From NCBI GenBank assembly GCA_963662375.2, contig CAXXRP010000008.1, forward strand, positions 54,585 through 118,584: a DNA stretch of 64,000 nucleotides. Direction: 5' to 3'. Within the stretch, counting starts at the first letter, position 1; every line of letters begins with the position of its first letter. The notes beneath the pieces were generated by a model. It did not search any database, had not been told where the DNA came from, and saw only the letters and a program-made list of their open reading frames with translations. Source of the DNA: UBA11612 sp963662375. GTDB taxonomy: Bacteria > Pseudomonadota > Alphaproteobacteria > Rhodospirillales > Rhodospirillaceae. The position numbers and the translations under genes are program-made. Positions 17,471-26,325 of this stretch are shown here, one piece after another.

Positions 17471-18153
17471 GCGGCGGGATCCTAAAAAGTCGGGTGATGA
17501 AGGATGTATAGGGGGGCACCCAGACAAATACAACTCCGGGCGCTGCTCGGCCGAACCGCAGAGTGCATTGAGATCAATACTATAGGCGAAATGATGGACC
17601 GAACGGGGGAGCATGAGCGTCAGCCCACAGTGGCACTTCGTAAAAACCCCATTATTTATCAAAAATCGTCATCAAGTAGCGATAACACGGCAGCCGGCTT
17701 CTCGACCTAATAGACGAACCTTTTTTTCAATGGGTTAAAGAAGCCCCGGCTCTGGCACGCGGCTTGCTTTTATGATGTGTGTAGCGAGCGCGAATCGAGC
17801 ATAAATCGGGGAAAACGATTGTTACCGGCCGCGGCAGTTTCGTGCTTGCCGTGTCCAGGCGCTGCGCAAAGTAGCCCGCAGCCGCAGCGGCTTAAATCTC
17901 TCCTTTACTCGGGTCCTGAAGGGCTGGTCTGAACCTATAGATTAGCCCTTTAGCACGTGGTGGGCTTGGTCATGGGGCAGGTAGTGGAGGGCTAATCCCA
18001 CAGGTGCCTGTATCTAAACAATGAGCCATGACTTGATCTGCTCGAGGGATGCAATAATCCCGCTGTCCGCCTTACCATGGAGAATCACTCTTTGCTCTGG
18101 GCCTTTGAACGCAACGAGCATGGAGAGCCTTAAATTAAAACGGGGAGGTTTTT
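17471..18153. other. Long intergenic region between purB and the SDR remnant
   Basis: About 680 bp without a credible protein gene. It holds the purB upstream region, a run of T at 17721-17727, and a sigma-54-type promoter at 17753-17768 pointing to the plus strand. From the predicted start near 17780 to the SDR start there are about 370 bp, enough for a long leader or a small RNA; no known RNA family was recognised. A GGGGAGG Shine-Dalgarno motif lies just before 18154. Confidence 0.6.
17753..17768 (+). promoter_or_regulatory. Sigma-54 (RpoN) -24/-12 promoter
   Basis: TGGCACGCGGCTTGCT matches the RpoN consensus TGGCACG-N4-TTGC(A/T) exactly, with GG at 17754-17755 and GC at 17766-17767 in the canonical spacing. 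It would drive transcription toward the SDR remnant at 18154, or an unrecognised RNA in between. RpoN promoters need an enhancer-binding activator; no clear inverted-repeat enhancer is assigned upstream. Confidence 0.75.
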
Positions 18154-18687
18154 ATGCGCTTAAAAGGCAAGCTAGCGGTCGTTACCGCTGCGGCATCAGG
18201 GATGGGTCGGGCAGGCTGTGAGATTTTCGCCCGCGAAGGTGCCAAGATCGCCGCCGTCGACATCGATCAAGGACGCCTCGACGAAGTTGTCGAAGTGGTT
18301 CCGCATATGAGGGCGCGCGGCGGCGGCGCCATTATGTTCACCGCTTCCATTGCCGGCCTGGTGGGCTCGATGCTGATGCCGGTGTATTCGGCGGCCAAGT
18401 TCGCTGTTGTCGGGCTGACCAAGTCCCTGGCCCAGACTCTGGCACCCGACAACATCCGCGTGAATGTGGTCTGCCCCGGATTGACCGACACCCCTATGCT
18501 GCCGCAGTTCATGTCGCGCGGCGGCAATATCGAAGAGTCGAAGAAGCGCTATCTGGCCGGCGTGCCGATGGCCCGCGTGGGCCGGCCCGAGGAGATGGCC
18601 AATGCCGCGTTGTGGCTGGCGTCCGACGAGGCGTCCTACGTCACCGGCGTTGCCCTTCTCATTGACGGTGGTTATTCGGCGAAGTAA
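18154..18687 (+). pseudogene. Short-chain dehydrogenase with an internal in-frame deletion
   Basis: The frame encodes 177 aa, whereas classical SDRs have about 250. The N-terminus shows the Rossmann start LAVVTAAASGMGRAGCEIF and VDIDQGRLDEVV, then jumps to VVPHMRARGGGAIMFTASIAGLVGS, with the catalytic Ser and the YSAAK Tyr/Lys and the C-terminal PEEMANAALWLASDEASYVTG intact. The missing 75 or so residues include the Asp of the adenine loop and the NNAG strand, so cofactor binding should fail. The junction at 18282-18299 consists of a near-repeat CGAAGTTGT/CGAAGTGGT, consistent with deletion between short repeats. It sits behind the sigma-54 promoter and has a strong ribosome-binding site. Confidence 0.8.
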
Positions 18688-18989
18688 TGCGCTTTGCGCA
18701 CAAGCCTTAAATCGAGCTTTTATTTAGCGTGTATATGGCGGTGATTTGCCGGTACCTGTGGATAACTGCCGCGGTGCAAATTTAATCGATTTGGTAGCTC
18801 GATAGAAATTGCCACCTGACAAATTAGATTTTTCAGTCACAATGCGAATCTCGCGAATCAATATAGATGCCTGTAGTACATGCCTTGCGCGAAACGTTCC
18901 GGCCAGCAACCGTTCCCCACCGTTAGGGTTGCATGCCGCGGATTCGTCGTGGCAATTTCATCGGACCTTGCTGTAGGAAGACGACCGCG
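18688..18989. other. Intergenic region before the phosphate transporter
   Basis: About 300 bp with no supported gene. A ribosome-binding motif AGGAAG at 18975-18980 precedes the TTG chosen as transporter start. No Pho box was recognised by eye. Confidence 0.5.
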
Positions 18990-20558
18990 TTGGGCACCAT
19001 AAACGTCAAAGCGCTTGAGAAAGCGTCACTGGTCAATCGTAACGAGTTGTTCCGACTGGGCACGGCGATTCTGTTCATCGTCGGGATCATGCTGTTTACG
19101 ATCATGCGCGGCGAGGGCGGCCAGAGTAGCGTGCTGCTTGTGATCGCGGCGATGATCGGCGGCTACATGGCGATGAATATCGGTGCTAACGATGTTGCCA
19201 ACAATCTCGGTCCGGCCGTCGGATCGCGCGCCATTTCTCTGACCGGAGCGCTCGCCATCGCAGCGATATTCGAGGCCTCCGGCGCCCTGATCGCAGGCGG
19301 CGACGTGGTGCGGACCGTTAAAGGCAGCATCATTGATCCGGCGCTGATCGCGGACAGCAATACGTTCGTGTGGTTGATGACGGCTGCCCTGCTGGCCGCC
19401 GCTCTGTGGCTGAATTTTGCAACCGCCATGGGCGCGCCTGTATCGACGACCCATTCAATCGTCGGCGGGGTGCTCGGCGCCGGCGTTGCCGCCGGCGGCT
19501 GGGCGATCGCCGATTGGTCCGAGGTACTTCGGATTGCGGCGAGCTGGGTCATCTCGCCGGTCCTGGGCGGTATTATTGCCGCGGCATTCCTATACGTCAC
19601 CAAGCGCACGGTGATGTACAAGCCGAATGTGCTCGTGGCTGCTCGGGTTGTCGTGCCGCGCCTTGTCGCGCTGATGGCGTGGGCTTTCGCCACCTATCTA
19701 ATGCTCAAGGGCGTCAAGCAGATCGTGCACGTGAGCTTTCCGGTTGCTGCGCTGAGCGGATTTGCTGCGGCGGTGATGATTTATTTTATCGTCAAGCCGT
19801 ACATACACCGGGTGACGGTGGACCTTTCGGATAGCAAGGAGAGCGTCAACGAACTGTTTACGATCCCCTTGATTTTTGCCGCCGCCCTATTGAGCTTCGC
19901 GCACGGTGCCAACGACGTCGCCAACGCGGTCAGCCCGCTTGCCGGCATTTATGATGCGATCGTCACCGGCGGTGTGCGCACGGAAGCCTCAATACCGATA
20001 TGGGTGCTGCTGGTTGGTGCGCTCGGCATCGCGTTGGGCCTCGCTCTTTACGGCTCCAAGCTGATCCGAACGGTTGGGTTAGAAATCACCGAGCTGGACA
20101 GAACACGCGCCTTTTGTGTCGCCATAGCTGCGGCCATCACCGTGATTTTGGCCTCGCAGCTCGGACTGCCGGTCAGCTCAACCCACATTGCCGTCGGTGG
20201 TGTGTTCGGGGTCGGTTTTCTCCGCGAGTATATAAAAGTCAATTACTCTCGCATGATCGAGGACATCAAACTCCATCACGTCCACGGAAGCCCCGAAGAA
20301 GTAGAGGCGTTTTTGGCGCGATTTGAAGCAGCAACGATGCGCGAGCGGAGCGCGATGCTTCGCAAGTTGAAGAAACAGAAGATCGATCCTGTTCTGCGTA
20401 AGGCCGAACGTAAGAGCCTGCGCAAAATTCACCGGATTGAATTGGTCAAGCGCTCACTGCTGATACGCATCGCCGCCGCGTGGGTGATCACAGTGCCGGT
20501 CGCTGCGGCAATGGCGGCGGGATTGTTTTTCATGATTCGCGGGATCATGCTTCCCTAA
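18990..20558 (+). CDS. pitA: PiT-family inorganic phosphate transporter
   Basis: Inner-membrane low-affinity phosphate/metal symporter of about 522 aa. Both halves carry the inverted-repeat signature: NIGANDVANNLGPAVGSRA near the N-terminus and AHGANDVANAVSPLAGIY in the second half, each followed by transmembrane helices, with GAPVSTTHS and LPVSSTHIAVGGVFGVG as the paired motifs. A cytoplasmic, strongly basic segment (KKQKIDPVLRKAERKSLRK) precedes the last membrane helix. TTG 18990 is favoured as start because AGGAAG lies 9 bp before it; the frame is open to 18933. The gene ends inside the last codon of the truncated radC on the opposite strand. No PhoU-like DUF47 partner is adjacent. Confidence 0.9.
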   Translation: MGTINVKALEKASLVNRNELFRLGTAILFIVGIMLFTIMRGEGGQSSVLLVIAAMIGGYMAMNIGANDVANNLGPAVGSRAISLTGALAIAAIFEASGALIAGGDVVRTVKGSIIDPALIADSNTFVWLMTAALLAAALWLNFATAMGAPVSTTHSIVGGVLGAGVAAGGWAIADWSEVLRIAASWVISPVLGGIIAAAFLYVTKRTVMYKPNVLVAARVVVPRLVALMAWAFATYLMLKGVKQIVHVSFPVAALSGFAAAVMIYFIVKPYIHRVTVDLSDSKESVNELFTIPLIFAAALLSFAHGANDVANAVSPLAGIYDAIVTGGVRTEASIPIWVLLVGALGIALGLALYGSKLIRTVGLEITELDRTRAFCVAIAAAITVILASQLGLPVSSTHIAVGGVFGVGFLREYIKVNYSRMIEDIKLHHVHGSPEEVEAFLARFEAATMRERSAMLRKLKKQKIDPVLRKAERKSLRKIHRIELVKRSLLIRIAAAWVITVPVAAAMAAGLFFMIRGIMLP

Positions 20559-20944
20559 CAGCGGCAGATGGCGCGGCCTGTGACGACTAGGTGCTTAGAG
20601 CCGCCGGCATCGCCCAACCCCTTCACCCTCTTGAGTTTGTCGGGCGCGGTGGACACCACTTCGGCGAAGGAGCTAAAGCGGCGCAGCAGGTTTTTGGCGA
20701 TGGGCTTGGTGTCGCGGCGCGGGAGGGCGGCGAACAACATCAATTCGATCAGCTCGTAATCCGGCAGCCCGTCAGGTCCGGACCAAAGAAAGCGTTCACG
20801 CAGACGCTTGCGGTGGCCCAGGTGGTCCGGTTTTTGGTCTTGGTCCTGTTGATCGTTATTACCGCCTGGAGATTTTCTCGGTTGCGCGTCGTCGCCCAGA
20901 AACATGTTCGAAACCGCAGAATCCCGCAAACCGGGCTCGGTCAT
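20555..20944 (-). pseudogene. radC: RadC (JAB-domain DNA repair family) lacking its C-terminal domain
   Basis: The frame encodes 129 aa, while RadC proteins have about 220-250. The N-terminal helix-hairpin-helix part is clear: GHRKRLRERFLWSGPDGLPDYELIELMLFAALPRRDTKPIAKNLL, FSSFAEVV and LKRVKGLGDAG. It then runs into unrelated residues and stops. The whole C-terminal MPN/JAB metalloprotease-like domain with its HxH motif is missing. The start 4 bp after the map stop and the map-radC order are normal for alphaproteobacteria. Its stop overlaps the convergent pitA stop, so a deletion or rearrangement at this junction probably removed the 3' half. Confidence 0.8.
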
Positions 20945-20948
20945 AACC

Positions 20949-21788
20949 TCAGGCGGACGCGGGTGCGTCCGCGCTATACGGCGGGCGGGTATACCCCTTG
21001 GGCGAGAGTGTGAAAATTTCGGCTCCGGTATCTGTGACACCGATGGTGTGCTCGAACTGCGCCGATAGCGACTTGTCGCGCGTAACCGCGGTCCAACCGT
21101 CGTTGAGGATTTTGGTTTCGGCGCGGCCGACGTTGATCATGGGCTCGATAGTGAAGATCATGCCCGGCTCAAGAATCATGCCCTCGCCGGGGTTGCCGAA
21201 GTGCATCACGTTGGGGGCCTGGTGAAATACTCGGCCGATGCCGTGGCCGCAGAAATCGCGAACAACGGAAAAGCGCTGACCTTCGGCGTAGCTCTGTATG
21301 GCGTGGCCAACGGCGCCCAAAGTGGCGCCCGGTTTCACCGCGGCGATGCCGCGCATCATCGCTTCGTAGGTCGCTTCTACCAGACGGCGCGCTTTGATCT
21401 TTACATCGCCGACAAGGAACATGCGGCTGGAATCGCCGTACCACCCCTTCACGATGGGCGAGATGTCGATGTTGATGATGTCGCCGTCCTTTAGAACGCG
21501 GTCGCCGGGGATGCCATGGCAAACGACATGATTGACGGAGGTGCAGACGGACTTGGGATAGCCATTATAATTTAATGGGCCGGGAATCGCATCGTGGGCG
21601 GTGTGGTAGTCGTGACAGAGGCGGTCAATCTCTTCCGTCGTGGCGCCAGGCTTCACGTACGGCGTAATGAAATCCAGAATTTCAGCCGTAAAGCGCCCTG
21701 ACACGCGCATGGCGGCAAAGGCTTCGGGTCCATGGATATCGATGTTGAGGGGGCGTTTAAAGGCTGCTTCGCGCATCGCTAGGTTCAT
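20949..21788 (-). CDS. map: Methionine aminopeptidase, type I
   Basis: Pita-bread-fold metalloprotease of 279 aa that removes the initiator Met from nascent proteins. The metal ligands are visible in order: VCTSVNHVVCHGIPGD, Asp in DIINIDISPIVKGWYGDSS, His in FCGHGIGRVFHQAPNV, Glu in FTIEPMINVG and Glu in SAQFEHTIGVTDTG. The length is normal. It is followed at 4 bp by the truncated radC. Confidence 0.96.
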   Translation of the reverse strand: MNLAMREAAFKRPLNIDIHGPEAFAAMRVSGRFTAEILDFITPYVKPGATTEEIDRLCHDYHTAHDAIPGPLNYNGYPKSVCTSVNHVVCHGIPGDRVLKDGDIINIDISPIVKGWYGDSSRMFLVGDVKIKARRLVEATYEAMMRGIAAVKPGATLGAVGHAIQSYAEGQRFSVVRDFCGHGIGRVFHQAPNVMHFGNPGEGMILEPGMIFTIEPMINVGRAETKILNDGWTAVTRDKSLSAQFEHTIGVTDTGAEIFTLSPKGYTRPPYSADAPASA

Positions 21789-21836
21789 CTGTATTTTGGG
21801 CTCTTCAGTAATAGGCTAATTTTGGAGATATATGCT

Positions 21837-22553
21837 TCAATTTGTTAAAGCCAATCTCAACGGCTTGGCGATGGTTACCCCATTCGGATTGACCTCACAA
21901 CCGTAGCAGATTGCTTCTACGCCCACCGTGAGCGACTGTTTCAGGCCTTTTGCGTACTCGGGATCGATATCCGCCGCGATGGTAAAGCTTTCGCAGTCTC
22001 CCCGCTGGACCAGATAGACCATGACCGCCCGGGCCCCTTTTCCGACCATGGTGCTCAATTCCGTCAGGTGCTTTGCCCCGCGAGCGGTGACCGAGTCGGG
22101 AAATTCGGCAGGTTGTGTGGGGCCGTCGCCGCGCTTCATGGTGACGTTTTTAACCTCTACATAGCAGGGAGGTTTGCCGTTGCCTTCCAGAAGAATGTCG
22201 ATGCGGGAGTTCTTGCCGTATTTCTGTTCGCGCTTGAGGGAGTCGTATCCCTTCAACTCCTTGATCTCTCCGGCCTTGATGGCATCAGCGACGATCCGAT
22301 TGGGATGACTGGTGTTGATTCCCACCATGGTCCCGTTGACCTCAATGATTTCCCAGGTGAACTTGAGCTTTCTCTCTGGATTCTGCGCGGGCGATAGCCA
22401 GACCCGCGCGCCCGGCTCATTAACGGACAGCATCGAGCCGGGGTTGGCGCAGTGGGCGACGACGACCTCGCCGTTCGCCAACTTCACGTCAGTCAAAAAA
22501 CGTTTGTAGCGCTTGACGAGCACGCCTTCCAATAACGGTACGGCAAATCTCAT
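21837..22553 (-). CDS. sfsA: SfsA family protein (sugar fermentation stimulation protein)
   Basis: SfsA homologue of 238 aa. Typical segments are VKRYKRFLTDVKLANGEVVVAHCANPGSM, FTWEIIEVNGTMVGINTSHPNRIVADAI, SRIDILLEGNGKPPCYVEVKNVT and FPDSVTARGAKHLTEL. The family has a nuclease-like core (D, ExK pattern in RIDILLE...VEVKN) and is proposed to bind DNA, but its cellular function is not settled. Its start overlaps the upstream methyltransferase stop by 4 bp, so the pair is translationally coupled. Confidence 0.92.
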   Translation of the reverse strand: MRFAVPLLEGVLVKRYKRFLTDVKLANGEVVVAHCANPGSMLSVNEPGARVWLSPAQNPERKLKFTWEIIEVNGTMVGINTSHPNRIVADAIKAGEIKELKGYDSLKREQKYGKNSRIDILLEGNGKPPCYVEVKNVTMKRGDGPTQPAEFPDSVTARGAKHLTELSTMVGKGARAVMVYLVQRGDCESFTIAADIDPEYAKGLKQSLTVGVEAICYGCEVNPNGVTIAKPLRLALTN

Positions 22554-23488
22554 GACGGCTTGATCTCTTTGGCGAACGGCGTTTTGTCGTCCAGTTGGAT
22601 TTCGTCAGTGCTTAGGGCGTCGGCCAATTTGACCTTCGCGCTTCCTGGCCGCAGCGGCTGTTGCTGCGAGGCGTGAGGCGCCCAAGCTGTTAGGGTGATG
22701 ATCTGGAAGGTCGCCACGATGCGTCCGCGGTCGTCAGTGAACTTTTCGCCATACAGTTTTGAGGCGCGCATAAGGGTGGTGCGCCGTATCGGCAACCTGC
22801 TGCGTTCCAGAACGGCGTTGGTCTCGGCCATCGCGCGTAGGTCCGCCATGAGCTTGAACGCGTTTTCATAGGTCACTTCGATGTTTTTGGCGTCCACTAC
22901 CGGCAATGCAAAGCCGGCGCGGGTCAGCAGATTGCCCGCTTCGCGCGCATCGACAAAGGGCGAGACCCTGGGGGCAACACCGCCGGCGGTCTCCGCCTCC
23001 GCCTCCATCAAGCTAGCGCGAAGTTCCTTCAGTGTTTCGCCGCCGAATGTCGCCGCTAGAAAAAGCCCGTCGGGTTTCAGGCACCGGCGGATTTGCGCCA
23101 GAGCGCCGGGCAGATCGTTAGTCCAGTGCAAAGTTAAATTGCTGAGCACTAGATCGAGCCTCTCGTCGGCGAAGGGCAGAAACTCCTCGTCGGCACAGAC
23201 GGTGGGCAGACTGGTCGCCGTGCGGGCTGCGGCGGCCATGGCCGGAGACAGGTCCGCCTGCAGTAATGTGTTCACCTTTTTGGCGCCGTGTATGAACGGC
23301 GCCATTTGACCTGTGTGGCAGCCTAGATCTAACGCGAGCGGGAAGGTGCGGACGACGTCCAGCAAACGATCCGCCAGTTGTTCGGCGGATTCCCGTATCA
23401 AAAAGTCGGATTTGGACAAGGCTGGGGCGGCGCGGTCGCGCCGCTCGCGCACCAAAGCCCGGTCGAACACTTGCATGCTGTCGGTCAT
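22550..23488 (-). CDS. Class I SAM-dependent methyltransferase (BioC/NDUFAF5-like)
   Basis: Protein of 312 aa that begins MQVFDRALVRERRDRAAPAL after a few residues, the usual start of alphaproteobacterial homologues of mitochondrial NDUFAF5. SAM motif I is ALDLGCHTGQMAPF, followed by VLSNLTLHWTNDLPGALAQIRRCLKPDGLFLAATFGGETLKELR. NDUFAF5 hydroxylates a complex I arginine, and BioC methylates malonyl-ACP; which role applies here cannot be told. It is upstream of sfsA (4 bp overlap) and divergent from the comF/grxC remnants. Confidence 0.85.
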   Translation of the reverse strand: MTDSMQVFDRALVRERRDRAAPALSKSDFLIRESAEQLADRLLDVVRTFPLALDLGCHTGQMAPFIHGAKKVNTLLQADLSPAMAAAARTATSLPTVCADEEFLPFADERLDLVLSNLTLHWTNDLPGALAQIRRCLKPDGLFLAATFGGETLKELRASLMEAEAETAGGVAPRVSPFVDAREAGNLLTRAGFALPVVDAKNIEVTYENAFKLMADLRAMAETNAVLERSRLPIRRTTLMRASKLYGEKFTDDRGRIVATFQIITLTAWAPHASQQQPLRPGSAKVKLADALSTDEIQLDDKTPFAKEIKPS

Positions 23489-23540
23489 GTCAATCTTATG
23501 GCATTTTCATGCGGTCCCTTGAAGTGAACGGAGCCCGCTC

Positions 23541-23635
23541 GTGACCCTGAATGCCATATTCACGTTTGCACGGCAGGTCCCGCGGTTGCTCCTGGATGCG
23601 GTGATGCCGACCAGGTTTTGCAAGCCTATCGCGTC
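23541..23635 (+). pseudogene. comF: comF remnant (N-terminal fragment)
   Basis: GTG 23541 opens a frame of about 30 residues whose FARQVPRLLLDAVMPTR resembles the N-terminus of ComF-type phosphoribosyltransferase proteins (LLDALLPPRC with a zinc motif next). The sequence then jumps after about 85 bp into the grxC remnant. Most of the expected 230-residue protein, including the PRPP-binding motif, is absent. ComF followed by grxC, nitrilase and DUF1178 is a common alphaproteobacterial order, so this is read as an internal deletion. The call rests on a short stretch and on context. Confidence 0.5.
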
Positions 23636-23902
23636 AGGACAAAAATCGAAATCTATACCTCACCGTTCTGCGGCTATTGCTTCAGGGCGAAGAACCTCCT
23701 GGAGAAGAAGTAGGCCGAATTCAAGGAGATCAACGTATCACGCAGCGAAACCGGTTGGGACGAAATGGTGGCGCGCTCTGGCGGCGCGCGGACGATGCCG
23801 CAAGTCTTCATCTGGGGGTGCCATATTGGCGGGTGCGATGAGCTTTACGCATTGGATGCGAAAGGTGGGCTTGACCCTCTCTTAGCGATGGGGGATGGGT
23901 AG
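23636..23902 (+). pseudogene. grxC: Glutaredoxin 3, start codon lost and internal TAG
   Basis: One frame encodes a complete dithiol glutaredoxin: TKIEIYTSPFCGYCFRAKNLLEKK, then TAG at 23711-23713, then AEFKEINVSRSETGWDEM, the cis-Pro segment GGARTMPQVFIWG and HIGGCDELYALDAKGGLDPLLA. The CGYC active site is intact. The expected ATG is replaced by AGG at 23636, and the TAG follows KK where a sense codon is needed. Both defects are single- or double-base changes. The next gene, a nitrilase, starts 3 bp after its stop, so the operon structure survives. Confidence 0.85.
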
Positions 23903-23905
23903 GGG

Positions 23906-24733
23906 ATGTTTGACGAAACAAATTCCTCGCTGTTCATGGCAGCGTGTCTTCAGGTGAATGCGTCAAACGACCCGGGTGCGAACATCAAGGTCGTGACCGA
24001 ACTTACGCGCGAGGCCGTCGCTGTGGGCGCGGACATTGTGCTCATGCCCGAAAACGTTCTCATGATGGAGTGGGGCCATGCTAATATCGTCGCCAAGGCC
24101 ATGCCCGAAGACACACACACGGGGCTTATGGCTCTTAGCGAGCTGGCAAAGGAACTTAACATTTGGCTTCACTGCGGCAGTTTGGGCATCTTGCTACCCA
24201 ATAAAAAAGTCGCCAACCGCACCTATGTGCTAGGCCCAGAGGGAACGGTAAAAGCTAAGTATGATAAAATCCATATGTTCGACGTGGACCTCGGCGGCGG
24301 CGAACGATACGCAGAAAGCACAACCTTTGAAGCAGGTAAGTTACCTGCGTTTGTAGATTTGCCATGGGGTCGTTTGGGGCTGACCATTTGTTACGATCTG
24401 CGCTTCCCGCATCTTTACCGCCATCTCGCACATGCAGGTGCACACTTTTTGACTGTGCCGTCCGCTTTTACAAAAGTAACCGGTGAGGCCCACTGGCACG
24501 TGCTTATGCGCTCCCGTGCCATCGAAAACGGTTGTTTTGTCTTTGCGCCCGCGCAGACGGGCGCCCACGGCAAACGTACAACCTACGGCCATGCGTTGAT
24601 TGTCAATCCCTGGGGCGAGGTGCTCGCCGATGCCGGTGAGGCGCCCGGTTTTATCATCGCCTCGATCAATCCCGGTGAAGTGGCGCAGGCCCGTACGCGC
24701 ATTCCCGCGCTCAGTCTCAACGTTCAGTTCTAG
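23906..24733 (+). CDS. Carbon-nitrogen hydrolase (nitrilase superfamily, Nit1-like)
   Basis: Protein of 275 aa with the nitrilase triad: Glu in VLMPENVLMM, Lys in YDKIHMFDV and Cys in LTICYDLRFPHLYRHLA. HMFDVDLGGGERYAES and AHWHVLMRSRAIENGCFVFAPAQ are typical of the Nit1/deaminated-glutathione amidase branch. Placement directly after the glutaredoxin frame fits repair of deaminated glutathione, though other omega-amidase substrates are possible. It is intact despite the decay of its upstream neighbour. Confidence 0.9.
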   Translation: MFDETNSSLFMAACLQVNASNDPGANIKVVTELTREAVAVGADIVLMPENVLMMEWGHANIVAKAMPEDTHTGLMALSELAKELNIWLHCGSLGILLPNKKVANRTYVLGPEGTVKAKYDKIHMFDVDLGGGERYAESTTFEAGKLPAFVDLPWGRLGLTICYDLRFPHLYRHLAHAGAHFLTVPSAFTKVTGEAHWHVLMRSRAIENGCFVFAPAQTGAHGKRTTYGHALIVNPWGEVLADAGEAPGFIIASINPGEVAQARTRIPALSLNVQF

Positions 24734-24833
24734 GCGCGCAGAGCAAGCCCGGCAGCTTAGGGTTTCTGTTACAATTCCTTTAAACTATTATGCGAAAGCT
24801 CTAGATGGAGACATACACTTAAAGGCCGCGCAT

Positions 24834-25277
24834 ATGATTCTCTACGACCTTAGTTGTCCTAAAGACCACCGGTTTGAGTCCTGGTTCCGCAATAGCGGCG
24901 CCGTAGAGAAGCTCATTAAGGCCGGTCAGGTGCCGTGTCCGATTTGCGGCAGTAAGAAGGTGCAAAAGGCGCCTATGGCACCGCGTATTGCGAAATCGTC
25001 GGCCAAGGGCGAATTGTCCATTCCGAAAAATAAGAATAGCGAGCTTGCCGCGGCAATGGAAAAAGCAGCGGAGGCGTTCATCGAATTACGCGAGGCAATC
25101 GAAAAAAACTTCGACCACGTGGGTGATCGTTTCCCCGAAGAGGCGCGGCGCATTCACTATGGAGAGGCGGACGAACGCAGCATCTACGGTGACGCGACAG
25201 AGGACGAGGCCCGGGACCTAATGGATGAGGGTATCAAGGTTTACACCGTCCCTCGGGTGCGTCGTACCGATTCCTGA
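24834..25277 (+). CDS. DUF1178 family protein
   Basis: Protein of 147 aa with the family start MILYDLSCPKDHRFESWFRNS and a zinc-ribbon-like pair (SCPKDH and PCPICGSKKVQKAP), followed by a helical charged region and EEARRIHYGEADERSIYGDATEDEARDLMDEGI, the conserved C-terminal signature. Function is unknown; it usually lies with grxC and the nitrilase in alphaproteobacteria, as here. The start at 24834 matches the family; the frame is open upstream inside the nitrilase gene. Confidence 0.9.
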   Translation: MILYDLSCPKDHRFESWFRNSGAVEKLIKAGQVPCPICGSKKVQKAPMAPRIAKSSAKGELSIPKNKNSELAAAMEKAAEAFIELREAIEKNFDHVGDRFPEEARRIHYGEADERSIYGDATEDEARDLMDEGIKVYTVPRVRRTDS

Positions 25278-25312
25278 TAAACATATTTTTGTTCGCCGAA
25301 CGTCGGGCACGT

Positions 25313-26050
25313 TCAACGTGTCGCGAACACGATATAGTTTACGTTTAAGTTTTGGCTGGTAGTCCAGGTATCGGTGATCAGGTCATAGGTCAGACCTGAT
25401 ATATCGGTTATCGTCAGCCCTCCTCGCCGAAGTCCTGCAGATAATTCGCTTGGCTTAACGAATTTGCGCCAATCGTGAGTGCCGGGCGGCAGCCATCGCA
25501 AAATATATTCGACGCCGATCTTAGCCATCACCAGTGACTTTAGGGTGCGGTTCAGCGTTGCCGCAATCAACGCACCGTTTGTCGCCACTAGGTCGCTCGC
25601 TGCCTCAAGAAACGTTCTTAGATCGGCAACATGTTCAACGACCTCGAGGGCTATGACGATGTCGTAGCGGTGACTCCGGGCCAGAAAATCTTCAGGGGTG
25701 GCTGTCTCATAGGCAATATCAAGACCGGAGCGGGCGGCGTGGACGCGGGCGACGCCGACATTTTTTTCCGCCGCGTCAATTCCCGTCACGTTGAAGCCGA
25801 GCCGCGCCATGGGTTCAGCGATAAGGCCGCCGCCGCAGCCGATATCGAGCAAGGAGAGCCCGGCGAAGGGCAGCGGCTTCTTGATATAGCGTCCGAAATG
25901 GACCGCGAGCCGGTCCCGCATGTAGCGAATCCGGGCCGGGTTAAATTTGTGCAGGGGCCGGAAGGGGCCGGTGGGATCCCACCAGGCGTCCGCGACACCC
26001 TCGAATTTAGCAACTTCTTCATGGGAGGCGGTAGAGGCAATAGCCATCAC
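25313..26050 (-). CDS. ubiG: Ubiquinone biosynthesis O-methyltransferase UbiG
   Basis: SAM-dependent O-methyltransferase of 245 aa that acts twice in ubiquinone synthesis. Visible features are FEGVADAWWDPTGPFRPLHKFNPARIRYMRD, motif I LLDIGCGGGLIAEPMARLGFNVTGIDAAE, and the UbiG motif ALEVVEHVADLRTFL with LVATNGALIAATLNRT. The C-terminal GTHDWRKFVKPSEL region is also standard. It diverges from lysC across a 275-bp intergenic region that holds no recognised gene, an arrangement common in alphaproteobacteria. Confidence 0.95.
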   Translation of the reverse strand: MMAIASTASHEEVAKFEGVADAWWDPTGPFRPLHKFNPARIRYMRDRLAVHFGRYIKKPLPFAGLSLLDIGCGGGLIAEPMARLGFNVTGIDAAEKNVGVARVHAARSGLDIAYETATPEDFLARSHRYDIVIALEVVEHVADLRTFLEAASDLVATNGALIAATLNRTLKSLVMAKIGVEYILRWLPPGTHDWRKFVKPSELSAGLRRGGLTITDISGLTYDLITDTWTTSQNLNVNYIVFATR

Positions 26051-26325
26051 AAGTCCTCAATCGTGAGCGCGCCACTATAAGTTATGCCTGGGCCGGCGCA
26101 AATGCGCCCCGCGGGCTTCCGACCATCCGCCTGGATATGGGGCCGAGGCCTTGTTCGGTCTGGGGTCTTTGGTTATTTATACGCGCCCGCACCGTTGTTT
26201 CTTCAGATGTGGCTAGCTGACGGATGGCCAAGACTCTTATAGAGCTCGGCCAAGTGCCCATGTCGAATGGGCACAAGCGGCGCGGCACAGCGGTGTAAAC
26301 AGCTCAAGAGTACAGGGGCGCTCAT

